A stretch of DNA of 64,000 nucleotides from Bacillus sp. V2I10 (GCF_030817055.1 NZ_JAUSYV010000001.1:1760001-1824000); one strand, 5' to 3'. Positions 32,030 through 41,352 are shown, counted from the stretch's first letter. Translations and numbers: made by a program. The notes: generated by a model not told the origin, from the letters alone.

Positions 32030-33292
32030 ATGTCATTTCAAATTCCGAGAGGCACACAGGATATCCTTCCTGGAGATGTTGAACGCTGGCAATATATTGA
32101 AAATACAGCACGTGAAATTTGCAGATTATATCAATATAAAGAAATCCGCACACCAATCTTTGAACACACTGAGCTTTTTCAAAGAGGAGTAGGTGAATCA
32201 ACAGATATCGTTCAAAAAGAAATGTATACCTTCCAGGACCGCAAAGGAAGAAGCTTGACCCTTCGCCCTGAAGGAACGGCTTCAACAGTTCGTGCATTTG
32301 TTGAAAAGAAATTGTACGCTCAGCCGGCACAGCCGACAAAGCTTTACTATATCGGACCAATGTTCCGTTATGAGCGCCCGCAGACAGGACGCTTCCGCCA
32401 ATTCGTTCAGTTTGGGGTTGAGGCGCTTGGAAGCAACAGTCCTGCAATTGATGCAGAAGTCATATCTCTTGCAATGGAGCTTTATAGCGCAGTTGGATTA
32501 AAGAAGCTGAAGCTGATTATCAATAGTCTTGGCGATGCAGACAGCAGAAAAGCTCACCGCGAAGCATTAATTGCTCATTTTGAACCAAGAATCGGTGAAT
32601 TTTGCTCGGATTGCCAGAAACGATTACAGCAAAATCCCCTTCGAATCCTGGATTGCAAAGTAGACCGGAATCATGAGCTTATGGCAACAGCCCCTTCGAT
32701 TATGGATTACCTAAACGACGAGTCAAGAGCCTATTTCAATAAAGTTCAGCAATACTTAACAGATTTGAATATTGAGTTTACAGTAGATCCTAATCTAGTA
32801 CGAGGATTAGATTACTACAATCACACGGCATTTGAGATCATGAGCGACGCAGAAGGATTCGGAGCGATCACAACACTTTGCGGCGGCGGCAGATACAATG
32901 GCCTTGTTGAAGACGTTGGCGGCCCTGAAACACCAGGAATCGGATTTGGTCTCAGTATCGAAAGATTTCTTGCTGCACTCGAAGCGGAAAACGTGGAGCT
33001 TCCAATTGAACAATCAATCGATTGCTTCGTCGTAGCACTTGGGGATAAAGCGAAAGACCGTTCTGTATCACTCGTATATGAACTCAGAAAAGCTGGATTG
33101 ACTGCTGAAAAAGATTACGAGGACAAAAAAATGAAAGCTCAATTTAAGGCAGCAGATCGCTTAAAGGCTAAATTTGTCGCTGTATTGGGTGACGATGAAA
33201 TTGAAAAGAACATCATATCTGTAAAAAACATGGAAACAGGCAGCCAAGTAGAAGTAGCATTAGATGAGCTTACAGCCTATATAAAAGCATAG
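32030..33292 (+). CDS. hisS: Histidyl-tRNA synthetase
   Basis: Class II synthetase charging tRNA-His. 420 residues with motif 1 region FQIPRGTQDILPGD, motif 2 MFRYERPQTGRFRQFVQFG, histidine motifs LVRGLDYYNHTAFE and CGGGRYNGLVE, motif 3 GIGFGLSIERF, and a C-terminal anticodon domain (about 328-420). Start ATG with GGAGGAG upstream. First gene after the T-box; aspS follows after 20 bases. Confidence 0.97.
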   Translation: MSFQIPRGTQDILPGDVERWQYIENTAREICRLYQYKEIRTPIFEHTELFQRGVGESTDIVQKEMYTFQDRKGRSLTLRPEGTASTVRAFVEKKLYAQPAQPTKLYYIGPMFRYERPQTGRFRQFVQFGVEALGSNSPAIDAEVISLAMELYSAVGLKKLKLIINSLGDADSRKAHREALIAHFEPRIGEFCSDCQKRLQQNPLRILDCKVDRNHELMATAPSIMDYLNDESRAYFNKVQQYLTDLNIEFTVDPNLVRGLDYYNHTAFEIMSDAEGFGAITTLCGGGRYNGLVEDVGGPETPGIGFGLSIERFLAALEAENVELPIEQSIDCFVVALGDKAKDRSVSLVYELRKAGLTAEKDYEDKKMKAQFKAADRLKAKFVAVLGDDEIEKNIISVKNMETGSQVEVALDELTAYIKA

Positions 33293-33312
33293 CTTAAAGG
33301 AGAGTGACAAAG

Positions 33313-35091
33313 ATGTTTGGACGAACATATTATTGCGGTGAAGTAACAGAAACAGCAATTGGTGAAAAAGTAGTATTAAAAGGGTGGGTGCAAAAACGCC
33401 GCGATCTTGGCGGGCTCATCTTCATCGATTTAAGAGACAGAACAGGAATTGTTCAAATTGTGATCAATCCTGAGGTTTCTGAGGATGCATTAAAAATCGC
33501 AGAAAAAATCCGCAGCGAATATGTATTGAATATTGAAGGCACAGTTGTCGGACGCACAGAGGGAACGGTAAACCCTAATCTTGCGACTGGAAGAATCGAA
33601 GTGAAAGTTGAAAATGTCACAATCATCAATGCTGCAAAAAATCCGCCTTTCCTGATTGAAGATAAATCTGAAGAAGTATCAGAAGATGTGCGTTTAAAAT
33701 ACCGTTATTTAGACTTAAGAAGACCTGCTTTACTTGATACATTCAAAATGCGCCACAACGTTTCAAAATCCATCCGCAATTTCCTTGATGAAAAAGGATT
33801 TTTAGATGTAGAAACGCCTATTTTAACGAAAAGCACTCCTGAGGGAGCGCGCGACTATTTAGTGCCGAGCCGTGTGCATGAAGGCGAATTCTATGCGCTT
33901 CCACAATCTCCGCAAATTTTCAAACAGCTGCTTATGGTATCGGGCTTTGACCGTTATTACCAAATTGCACGCTGCTTTAGAGACGAGGATCTGCGGGCTG
34001 ACCGTCAGCCTGAATTTACTCAAGTTGATATTGAAATGTCATTTATGAGCCAAGATGAGATCATGTCATTAATGGAAGAAATGATGACGCGTATTATGAA
34101 AGAAACAAAAGGTGTGGATTTAACTCTTCCTCTTCCACGCATGACGTTTGACGAAGCAATGAGCCGCTATGGTTCTGATAAGCCTGATACACGATTCGGA
34201 CTAGAGCTCGTCAATGTTTCCGAACTCGTGAAAGACAGCGGCTTTAAAGTGTTCAGCGGTGCTGTGCAAAACGGCGGAGAAGTAAAAGTGATTAATGTTA
34301 AAGGAGCAGCTGCTTCTTATTCAAGAAAAGATATTGATGCATTAACCGAGTTTGTTTCTCAATATGGTGCAAAAGGTCTTGCCTGGCTGAAAGTAGAGGA
34401 ACAGGAGCTGAAAGGCCCTATTTCTAAATTCTTCCCTTCTGAAGAACAGGTAAGCTTAAAAACAGTGAGTGAAGCAGAACCAGGCGACTTATTGCTGTTT
34501 GTTGCAGACAAAAAGCAAGTAGTGGCAGATGCACTTGGTGCTTTACGTCTAAAACTTGGAAAAGAATTAGGGTTAATCGACGAAAGCAAATTCAATTTCC
34601 TTTGGGTAGTTGACTGGCCTCTAGTTGAATATGACGAAGAAGCGGGACGCTACTTTGCAGCGCATCATCCATTTACAATGCCTGCACGCGAGGATCTTGA
34701 GCTGTTTGAAACGAACCCAGGCGGCATGAAAGCTCAGGCCTATGACCTTGTTTTAAATGGATACGAGCTTGGCGGGGGATCCATTCGTATTTTCGAAAAA
34801 GAGATCCAGCAAAAAATGTTTAAGCTGCTTGGTTTCTCTGAGGAAGAAGCGGTGGAACAGTTTGGCTTCCTGTTAGAAGCTTTCGAATACGGCACCCCTC
34901 CTCATGGCGGAATTGCCCTTGGACTTGACCGTTTAGTCATGCTTTTGGCAGGCAGAACGAACTTGCGCGATACGATTGCATTCCCTAAAACGGCAAGTGC
35001 AAGCGACCTTCTGACACATGCTCCAAGTGAGGTCAGCACAGCACAATTAACGGATCTTCATCTTGCATTAAACCTGAAAAAGAGTGAATAA
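33313..35091 (+). CDS. aspS: Aspartyl-tRNA synthetase
   Basis: Bacterial-type class II synthetase, 592 residues: OB anticodon domain (1-105; GWVQKRRDLGGLIFIDLRDR), catalytic motifs TKSTPEGARDYLVPSR, FRDEDLRADRQPEFTQ (motif 2), the bacterial GAD insertion (about 290-415), and GIALGLDRLVMLLAG (motif 3). The frame opens at GTG 33304, one base after the AAAGGAG site; ATG 33313 gives the usual MFGRTYYCG start. Last protein gene under the hisS T-box; the 6S-1 RNA gene follows. Confidence 0.97.
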   Translation: MFGRTYYCGEVTETAIGEKVVLKGWVQKRRDLGGLIFIDLRDRTGIVQIVINPEVSEDALKIAEKIRSEYVLNIEGTVVGRTEGTVNPNLATGRIEVKVENVTIINAAKNPPFLIEDKSEEVSEDVRLKYRYLDLRRPALLDTFKMRHNVSKSIRNFLDEKGFLDVETPILTKSTPEGARDYLVPSRVHEGEFYALPQSPQIFKQLLMVSGFDRYYQIARCFRDEDLRADRQPEFTQVDIEMSFMSQDEIMSLMEEMMTRIMKETKGVDLTLPLPRMTFDEAMSRYGSDKPDTRFGLELVNVSELVKDSGFKVFSGAVQNGGEVKVINVKGAAASYSRKDIDALTEFVSQYGAKGLAWLKVEEQELKGPISKFFPSEEQVSLKTVSEAEPGDLLLFVADKKQVVADALGALRLKLGKELGLIDESKFNFLWVVDWPLVEYDEEAGRYFAAHHPFTMPAREDLELFETNPGGMKAQAYDLVLNGYELGGGSIRIFEKEIQQKMFKLLGFSEEEAVEQFGFLLEAFEYGTPPHGGIALGLDRLVMLLAGRTNLRDTIAFPKTASASDLLTHAPSEVSTAQLTDLHLALNLKKSE

Positions 35092-35122
35092 TGCCCAGTA
35101 TGATTTACTTGAAAACCGCACC

Positions 35123-35151
35123 TTGTTGTGGTAATCTTTTTACAAGATAAA
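35123..35151 (+). promoter_or_regulatory. Probable promoter of 6S-1 RNA
   Basis: TTGTTG (35123-35128), 17-bp spacer, GATAAA (35146-35151); the RNA should begin near 35155. Confidence 0.55.
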
Positions 35152-35154
35152 AAG

Positions 35155-35345
35155 AAGTCCTGATGTGTACGTCGTACACTTAGTTTTGATCCAACATTAC
35201 TTGATCCGGGAGTTCACGTTTTCATCGTTATGTAAATGCCTCATCATTCGATCAGAGGACTTGTCATACATGAAACAGGACACCCACCTGCTGTGAGCGG
35301 GTTCAAAACCAAGATAGCAGCGACGGCATAATTGGGACTACTTGA
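35155..35345 (+). ncRNA. bsrA: 6S-1 RNA (global regulator of SigA RNA polymerase)
   Basis: About 190 bases, no reading frame, in the place between aspS and tcdA (yrvM) where B. subtilis encodes 6S-1. I recognise the conserved segments AAGTCCTGATGTGTACGTCG at the 5' end, CCGGGAGTTCACGTT, TTATGTAAATGCCTCAT, AGAGGACTTGTC, CACCCACCTGCTGTGAGCGG and TTCAAAACCAAGATAGC. The closing stem pairs AGTCC (35156-35160) with GGACT (35335-35339). The central bubble mimics an open promoter and sequesters SigA holoenzyme. Ends are estimated. Confidence 0.92.
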
Positions 35346-35360
35346 CGAACGAGAATTCAG

Positions 35361-35395
35361 CCTGCATAAGCTTACTGCTTATGCAGGTTTTTATT
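35361..35395 (+). terminator. Intrinsic terminator after 6S-1 RNA
   Basis: Perfect 11-bp stem CCTGCATAAGC (35361-35371) / GCTTATGCAGG (35377-35387) and a T-rich tail. Confidence 0.92.
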
Positions 35396-35506
35396 TGAAG
35401 GAAATTCTGATTAAATAGGGAGCAGCACTTGTTTTTCATGAAAAGTATGATATATTCATTTTCAGGAAAAATACAGTCATGAATTAAATAAATGGAGTTG
35501 AGAGTT

Positions 35507-36268
35507 TTGCTGAATCAATTTTCCCGCAATGAACTTGCGATAGGCAAAGAAGGCATTGAAATTTTGAAAAACAGCACAGTTGCAGTCCTTGGAATTGGAG
35601 GAGTAGGTTCTTTCTCTGCGGAAGCGCTTGCTCGTTCTGGTGTAGGACGGATTTTGCTTGTAGATAAAGATGATGTGGATATCACAAATGTAAACCGCCA
35701 AATTCATGCACTCGTATCAACAGTAGGCAAACCAAAAGCTGATTTGATGAGAGACCGCATTAAAGAAATTAACCCGGAATGCGATTGTATTTCACTGAAA
35801 ATGTTTTACACGGAAGAAACATATGAGGAATTCTTCAGCTATGGCCTTGATTATGTTATTGACGCTTCTGATACGATCTCATATAAAATTCATCTAATGA
35901 AAGAATGCTTAAATAGGGGCATTCCGATTATTTCAAGCATGGGTGCAGCGAATAAGACAGATCCGACAAGATTTCAAATTGCGGATATTTCCAAAACACA
36001 TACAGATCCGATTGCCAAAGTGGTCAGAACCCGACTTCGCAAAGAAGGAATCAGAAAAGGCATTCAGGTTGTTTTCTCTGATGAAAGCCCGATTGTCATT
36101 CGCGAAGATGTACGTCTGAAGGTAGGCAATGATGCAGCGCAGATCCGCAAAGCGAAAATGCCGCCATCATCTAATGCGTGGGTACCTTCTGTAGCAGGTT
36201 TAATCATGGGCGGACATGTTATTATGGAGCTTTTAAAAGATATTAAAATTACACGTGTAAACGACTGA
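35507..36268 (+). CDS. tcdA: tRNA threonylcarbamoyladenosine dehydratase (YrvM)
   Basis: E1/ThiF-like ATP enzyme that cyclises t6A37 to ct6A in ANN-decoding tRNAs. 253 residues; nucleotide motif VLGIGGVGSFSAEALARSG, DKDDVDITNVNRQ, MGAANKTDPTRF, and C-terminal MPPSSNAWVPSVAGLI. The frame opens at ATG 35492, but GGAGTTGAGAG lies within that stretch and TTG 35507 gives MLNQFSRNELAIGKEG, the family start. A promoter could lie in 35400-35490 but I see no strong match. Confidence 0.93.
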   Translation: MLNQFSRNELAIGKEGIEILKNSTVAVLGIGGVGSFSAEALARSGVGRILLVDKDDVDITNVNRQIHALVSTVGKPKADLMRDRIKEINPECDCISLKMFYTEETYEEFFSYGLDYVIDASDTISYKIHLMKECLNRGIPIISSMGAANKTDPTRFQIADISKTHTDPIAKVVRTRLRKEGIRKGIQVVFSDESPIVIREDVRLKVGNDAAQIRKAKMPPSSNAWVPSVAGLIMGGHVIMELLKDIKITRVND

Positions 36269-36279
36269 ACAAAAAAAAG

Positions 36280-36307
36280 CGGCATGATGTGAAATCATGC
36301 CGTTTTT
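36280..36307 (+). terminator. Intrinsic terminator after tcdA
   Basis: Perfect 9-bp stem CGGCATGAT (36280-36288) / ATCATGCCG (36294-36302) with an A run before and T run after, so possibly bidirectional. Confidence 0.9.
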
Positions 36308-36312
36308 CTTAT

Positions 36313-36425
36313 TGTCCAGCCCAACACTCCTAGTCACTCTGCCAGGACAAATTCCTGCAAAAAGTCAAACACCCTCAGGAATTCTTATCTGTCTGTCAGC
36401 GCTAAACGAGTGATTCCGCTTTTCC
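36313..36425. repeat. Dispersed intergenic repeat, copy 1
   Basis: About 113 bases that abut the rarA stop: GTCCAGCCCAACACTC at the left, CCTGCAAAAAGTCAAACAC in the middle, ATTCTTATCTGTCTGTCAGC and CTAAACGAGTGATTCCGCTT at the right. CAGGACAAATTCCTG / CAGGAATTC words allow internal pairing. It shares its ordered blocks with 59346-59470 and its ends with 41438-41498. I know similar GTC(T/C)AG...AAAAAGTCAAA...GCTTGCGCTTTT elements from intergenic regions of many Bacillaceae. Confidence 0.75.
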
Positions 36426-37691
36426 CTATTGCTGCCTAATCAGCTTTTTATAAATCTGCGAGAGGGACATTTCAAATTTCCCTGTCTGCTTTGGCTCATA
36501 GTATTTCTTCTTCTTTAAAGAGTCAGGGAGATACTGCTGTTTGACCCATCCGTTTTCAAAATCGTGCGGGTACTTGTAGTCAATGCCTCTCCCAAGCTTT
36601 TCTGCTCCCTTGTAATGGGCATCTTTCAGGTGAGCCGGAATTTCACCGCTTTTCCCGGAACGAATATCTGCTATCGCGGCATCCAGTGCTTTGTACGCGC
36701 TATTGGATTTTGGTGATAAGCAAAGCTCAATGACTGCATTTGCTAGCGGGATTCGCGCTTCCGGCAATCCGAGTCTTTCGGTCGCTTCAATGGCGGCCAA
36801 TGTTCTTGCTCCAGCCTGAGGACTTGCAAGACCAATGTCTTCATATGCGATGACTAACAGCCTGCGGTTGATGCTTATTAGATCTCCAGCTTCTATCAGT
36901 CTGCCAAGATAATGTAGAGCTGCATTCACGTCAGAACCGCGGATTGATTTTTGAAACGCGGAAAGGACGTCATAGTGAGCATCCCCGTCTTTATCATGGA
37001 CAAAGCTCTTTTTTTGCAGACATTCTTCTGCTGTATCAAGTGATACGTGTATTTCGCCATTTTCATCGGGATCTGTTGAGATGACCGCAAGCTCCAGGGC
37101 ATTCAGAGCAGACCGGACGTCACCTGCACAGCTTGAAGCAAAATGCATGAGAGCTTCCTCGGAAATAACGGCCCGGTATTTGCCAAGTCCTTTCTTTTCA
37201 TCCTTTAAAGCTCTTTCAAGTGCTGTTTTTATATCAGCAGCTTCAAGTGGCTTTAATTCGAAAATCTGACATCTGCTTCTGATAGCAGGATTGATCGCGT
37301 GATAGGGGTTGCTTGTTGTTGCTCCAATTAAAACGATTTTTCCATCCTCCAAATAAGGAAGAAGAAAATCCTGTTTTGCTTTATCAAGACGATGGACCTC
37401 ATCAAGAATTAAAATGACCTTGCCGGACATTTTCGCTTCTTCTGCAACAATCTCCATATCTTTTTTATTATTCACAACCGCATTAAGCTTTCGGAAAGCT
37501 GTATTTGTGCTTCCTGCAATTGCTGTTGCGATGGATGTTTTTCCAATTCCGGGAGGGCCGTACAAAATCATGGAGCTCAAATGTTTTGCTTTTACCATCC
37601 GCTCAATCATTTTTCCTTTGCCGACTAAATGTTCCTGCCCGATGATTTCATCAATGTTTTCTGGTCTCATTCGAAATGCCAGAGGTTTCAT
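36426..37691 (-). CDS. rarA: Replication-associated recombination protein A (MgsA/RarA)
   Basis: AAA+ ATPase of clamp-loader type that acts at stalled forks. 421 residues: MKPLAFRMRPENIDEIIGQE at the N-terminus, Walker A GPPGIGKTS, Walker B LILDEVHR, sensor 1 IGATTSNPY, and the C-terminal tetramerisation region with ALDAAIADIRSG and YKYPHDFENGWVKQQYLP. It is convergent with tcdA and divergent from the YczE-type gene. Confidence 0.96.
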   Translation of the reverse strand: MKPLAFRMRPENIDEIIGQEHLVGKGKMIERMVKAKHLSSMILYGPPGIGKTSIATAIAGSTNTAFRKLNAVVNNKKDMEIVAEEAKMSGKVILILDEVHRLDKAKQDFLLPYLEDGKIVLIGATTSNPYHAINPAIRSRCQIFELKPLEAADIKTALERALKDEKKGLGKYRAVISEEALMHFASSCAGDVRSALNALELAVISTDPDENGEIHVSLDTAEECLQKKSFVHDKDGDAHYDVLSAFQKSIRGSDVNAALHYLGRLIEAGDLISINRRLLVIAYEDIGLASPQAGARTLAAIEATERLGLPEARIPLANAVIELCLSPKSNSAYKALDAAIADIRSGKSGEIPAHLKDAHYKGAEKLGRGIDYKYPHDFENGWVKQQYLPDSLKKKKYYEPKQTGKFEMSLSQIYKKLIRQQ

Positions 37692-37829
37692 GTTATCCCT
37701 CCCTAGGGAGAAGCACTAATCTTATTTTAACTAAGCTTATCATGACTTTCCCGCTTAGTCATAAAAATTGATATATATACCTTATAGTAAAACGATAAGT
37801 CAATTTGAATGCTCTGATGAAGGATAATA

Positions 37830-37838
37830 TGCTATAAT
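37830..37838 (+). promoter_or_regulatory. Extended -10 promoter before the YczE-type gene
   Basis: TGCTATAAT: TG, one base, TATAAT at 37833-37838. Transcription would run through the membrane protein gene into cymR-iscS-mnmA. The -35 region is not recognisable. Confidence 0.55.
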
Positions 37839-37930
37839 GGCATAGGTTCATTTATGAAATAGCAATTATTAACAGCGAAAAAAATAGATTGTTTCAGATT
37901 TTCAAACGAAGAAAGGCGGAGTGAAGAAAG

Positions 37931-38617
37931 ATGGGCGCTTTCCGCAGTAAAAAGAATCAAGAGCTAAGTATTAGGTGGAGCATTTATTTCATAGGCCTGC
38001 TCATCATGTCTTTAGGCATCGTCCTTACAATAAAAGCAGAACTTGGCACATCTCCGTGGGATGTGCTTCATATAGGTTTATATTACCAGCTTGGTTTAAC
38101 GATTGGATCTTGGGCAATTATTGTAGGAGGAACCATTCTTCTATTGTCATCAATCTTCACAAGAAAGCTGCCTCAGGCAGGTGCGTTTGTCAATATGCTG
38201 ACTGTAGGTTTGTTTATAGATTTATACTTGCTTTTGCCTTTTATACAGACCCCAACCGGCTATGCCGGAAAAGCACTGATGCTTTTGCTTGGAATTATTG
38301 TGATGGGATATGGAATTGGCTTGTATATTTCTGCAGGATGCGGCGCCGGTCCTCGTGATACTTTAATGCTTGCTTTGGTTGAAAAGACCGGCATAAAGGT
38401 GTCAAGGATACGCGGAGCCATTGAATTGATTGTTCTTTTTTTCGGCTGGATCCTTGGCGGACCTGTCTTTATCGGAACAATCGTCTGCACACTATCTATT
38501 GGGTACGTCATTGGATTTACCCTTCCGCAATGTCAGAAGACAACGAATGCACTGCTTGAAAAGACAGTCAGAAAAGAGACAGTCAGAAAAGAACCGCATG
38601 TTCACCAAGTTAGCTAG
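37931..38617 (+). CDS. YczE/YyaS/YitT-type membrane protein
   Basis: 228 residues with about five membrane helices. Family pattern: FIGLLIMSLGIVLTIKAELG, TSPWDVLHIGL, and GYGIGLYISAGCGAGPRDTL. Function unknown. It starts at ATG 37931 with AAAGGCGGAG upstream and ends 18 bases before cymR, so it is probably co-transcribed with it. The last residues contain a 15-bp tandem duplication (38564-38578 / 38579-38593; TVRKETVRKE). As I recall, B. subtilis has no gene at this point, so it looks like an insertion between rarA and cymR. Confidence 0.85.
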   Translation: MGAFRSKKNQELSIRWSIYFIGLLIMSLGIVLTIKAELGTSPWDVLHIGLYYQLGLTIGSWAIIVGGTILLLSSIFTRKLPQAGAFVNMLTVGLFIDLYLLLPFIQTPTGYAGKALMLLLGIIVMGYGIGLYISAGCGAGPRDTLMLALVEKTGIKVSRIRGAIELIVLFFGWILGGPVFIGTIVCTLSIGYVIGFTLPQCQKTTNALLEKTVRKETVRKEPHVHQVS

Positions 38618-38635
38618 AATTATAGGGGTGTATAT

Positions 38636-39052
38636 ATGAAAATTTCAACTAAAGGCCGTTATGGTCTTACAATTATGATAGAGCTTGCAAAGAAACACGG
38701 GGAAGGGCCAACCTCCTTAAAAAGCATCGCTCAGACGCATGATTTATCTGAACACTATTTAGAGCAATTAATTGCACCGCTCCGTAATGCCGGTTTAGTC
38801 AAGAGTATTCGTGGAGCATACGGAGGATATGTGCTCGGAAATGAACCTGATGCCATTACTGCAGGTGATATTATCAGAGTTCTTGAAGGACCGATCAGCC
38901 CTGTAGAAGTACTGGAAGATGAAGAGCCTGCTAAGCGCCATTTATGGATTCGCATACGCGATGCAGTGAAAGATGTACTGGATAATACAACTCTTGAAGA
39001 TCTAGCAAACTACACAGATGGCGAGCAGGAATCTTATATGTTTTATATTTAA
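38636..39052 (+). CDS. cymR: Cysteine metabolism repressor CymR
   Basis: Rrf2-family repressor of sulfur-assimilation genes, which binds DNA with CysK as co-repressor when cysteine is plentiful. 138 residues, the B. subtilis length: winged HTH (1-60; STKGRYGLTIMIELAKKHGE), recognition region LSEHYLEQLI, wing SIRGAYGGYVLG. There is no cysteine at all in the sequence, so it cannot hold the Fe-S cluster of other Rrf2 proteins. Its likely target in this window is the dyad before yrrT (59780-59806). Confidence 0.97.
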   Translation: MKISTKGRYGLTIMIELAKKHGEGPTSLKSIAQTHDLSEHYLEQLIAPLRNAGLVKSIRGAYGGYVLGNEPDAITAGDIIRVLEGPISPVEVLEDEEPAKRHLWIRIRDAVKDVLDNTTLEDLANYTDGEQESYMFYI

Positions 39053-39067
39053 AAAGGAGGGAGTAAA

Positions 39068-40210
39068 ATGGAGCGAATTTATTTGGACCATGCCGCTACA
39101 TCCCCCATGCATCCGGAAGTGATTAACCAAATGCTTCCTCACATGCAGGATGTATTCGGAAATCCCTCAAGCATTCATTCATTCGGAAGAGAAAGCAGAA
39201 GACTGCTGGATGAGGCGAGAGCGGTTATTTCCAGGAGTCTTCATGCAAATCCGAAGGAAATTATTTTTACGAGCGGAGGAACAGAGGCTGATAATTTAGC
39301 CATAATCGGCTCTGCTCTTGCAAATCAGCATAAAGGCAGGCATATCATTACGACGCAGATTGAGCATCATGCTGTTTTAAATACATGCAAGCATTTGGAG
39401 AAACACGGATTTCAGGTCACCTATTTACCGGTTGATCAAAATGGGGCTGTTTCAATTGAAGATCTGAAAAGAGAATTGACGTCTGAAACAATATTGGTCA
39501 CAATCATGTATGGGAACAATGAAACTGGTTCGATTCAGCCGATTGAGGAGATCGGCAAGGCTCTGAAGGATCATCAGGCTTTCTTCCATACAGATGCTGT
39601 ACAGGCATTCGGAATACTTGATTTGAATGTTAAAGAGAGCTATATAGATTTGCTCTCTGCTTCTGGCCACAAGATTAATGGACCAAAAGGGACTGGTTTT
39701 CTATATGTTAAAGAAGGAATCTCGCTTAAACAGCATTCTCACGGCGGAGAACAAGAGCTGAAACGGCGAGCAGGAACGGAAAATGTACCCGGCATTGCCG
39801 GGCTGAAATCCGCGGTTGTGCTTGCGCTTGAAACAAGAAAACAAAAAACTGTACTTTATAAAGAGTTCAAAGATAAAATGATTGATATTTTAAAGACTGA
39901 AGATGTTCCATTTGAAATTAATGGAGAGATGGAAAGCAGCCTTCCGCATGTTCTGAATCTTTATTTTCCCGGTACAAATGTGGAGTCGATGCTTGTGAAC
40001 ATGGATATAGCAGGGATTGCTGTCTCAAGCGGATCAGCATGCACGGCAGGTTCAATTGAGCCTTCACATGTTCTGACTGCCATGTACGGGAAGGATGCTG
40101 AACGTACAAAAGCTTCTATCCGTTTTAGTTTTGGTCTTGGAAATACGATGGAGCAAGTTGAGAAGGCGGCTTTGGAAACCGCACGAATTGTAAAACGTTT
40201 AACAGCTTAG
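39068..40210 (+). CDS. iscS: Cysteine desulfurase (IscS-type, YrvO)
   Basis: 380-residue PLP enzyme. MERIYLDHAATSPMHPEV at the start, PLP lysine in LSASGHKINGPKGTGF, sulfur-carrying cysteine in VSSGSACTAGSIEPS. The gene lies between cymR and mnmA with 17-26 base gaps, so it most likely passes sulfur directly to MnmA for 2-thiouridine, as reported for B. subtilis YrvO. AAAAAGGAGGGAG upstream. Confidence 0.95.
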   Translation: MERIYLDHAATSPMHPEVINQMLPHMQDVFGNPSSIHSFGRESRRLLDEARAVISRSLHANPKEIIFTSGGTEADNLAIIGSALANQHKGRHIITTQIEHHAVLNTCKHLEKHGFQVTYLPVDQNGAVSIEDLKRELTSETILVTIMYGNNETGSIQPIEEIGKALKDHQAFFHTDAVQAFGILDLNVKESYIDLLSASGHKINGPKGTGFLYVKEGISLKQHSHGGEQELKRRAGTENVPGIAGLKSAVVLALETRKQKTVLYKEFKDKMIDILKTEDVPFEINGEMESSLPHVLNLYFPGTNVESMLVNMDIAGIAVSSGSACTAGSIEPSHVLTAMYGKDAERTKASIRFSFGLGNTMEQVEKAALETARIVKRLTA

Positions 40211-40236
40211 AATAATGGACACTGGAGGTGAAAAAG

Positions 40237-41352
40237 ATGCAAAAAGCACCTAAAGACACACGCGTTGTTGTTGGAATGTCAGGAGGGGTAGATTCCTCTG
40301 TTGCGGCCCTTCTTTTAAAACAGCAGGGCTATGACGTGATCGGCATCTTTATGAAAAACTGGGATGATACGGATGAGAACGGAGTCTGTACGGCTACTGA
40401 AGACTATGATGATGTGATTCAGGTCTGCAATCAAATCGGAATCCCCTATTATGCAGTAAACTTTGAAAAACAATATTGGGACAAAGTGTTCACTTATTTT
40501 TTAGATGAATATAAAGCAGGGAGAACCCCGAATCCTGATGTGATGTGCAATAAAGAAATTAAGTTTAAAGCATTTTTAGAGCATGCAATATCCCTTGGCG
40601 CAGATTACCTTGCTACAGGGCACTATGCACAAGTTGAGTACCGCGACGGGGAATACAAAATGCTCAGAGGCGCTGATGAAAATAAAGATCAAACTTATTT
40701 CCTCAATCAGCTGACCCAAGAGCAATTATCAAAAGTCATGTTCCCAATCGGAAATATTCCTAAGTCAAAAGTACGCGAGCTTGCAAAAGAAGCAAATCTT
40801 GCAACCGCAGCGAAAAAAGACAGTACGGGCATATGCTTTATCGGAGAGCGGAATTTCAAAGAGTTTTTAAGCGGCTACCTTCCTGCACAGCCTGGTTTAA
40901 TGCAGACTCTATCAGGAGAAGTAAAAGGCAAGCACGATGGCCTGATGTATTACACCATCGGACAGCGTCATGGACTGGGCATTGGCGGCAGCGGCGATCC
41001 TTGGTTTGTGGTAGGGAAGGACCTTGAAAAGAATGTGTTATACGTGGATCAGGGCTTTGACAATGAACTGCTCTATTCGGAATCGATTACAGCTACAAAC
41101 ATCAGCTGGGTTTCAGACAAACTGCCAGAAGGAGAAGTTGTCTGCACAGCAAAATTCAGGTATCGTCAGGAAGATCATGCTGTCACAGTGAAAATGATGG
41201 ATGAAACAACTGCACAAGTGATTTTTGACAAACCGATCCGTGCGATCACACCTGGACAGGCTGTTGTTTTCTACAAGGATGACGAATGTCTGGGCGGCGG
41301 AACCATTGATGAAGTATTTAAAAAGAATGATAAAATCTGGTATGTTGGTTAA
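40237..41352 (+). CDS. mnmA: tRNA-specific 2-thiouridylase MnmA
   Basis: Thiolates U34 of Lys, Glu and Gln tRNAs. 371 residues: PP-loop VGMSGGVDSSVAAL, catalytic Cys in NPDVMCNKEIKF and the persulfide Cys in STGICFIGERNF; C-terminal beta-barrel ending FYKDDECLGGGTIDEV. The frame opens at GTG 40228, which is part of the GGAGGTG ribosome site; ATG 40237 is the start. Ends at a perfect terminator. Confidence 0.97.
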   Translation: MQKAPKDTRVVVGMSGGVDSSVAALLLKQQGYDVIGIFMKNWDDTDENGVCTATEDYDDVIQVCNQIGIPYYAVNFEKQYWDKVFTYFLDEYKAGRTPNPDVMCNKEIKFKAFLEHAISLGADYLATGHYAQVEYRDGEYKMLRGADENKDQTYFLNQLTQEQLSKVMFPIGNIPKSKVRELAKEANLATAAKKDSTGICFIGERNFKEFLSGYLPAQPGLMQTLSGEVKGKHDGLMYYTIGQRHGLGIGGSGDPWFVVGKDLEKNVLYVDQGFDNELLYSESITATNISWVSDKLPEGEVVCTAKFRYRQEDHAVTVKMMDETTAQVIFDKPIRAITPGQAVVFYKDDECLGGGTIDEVFKKNDKIWYVG

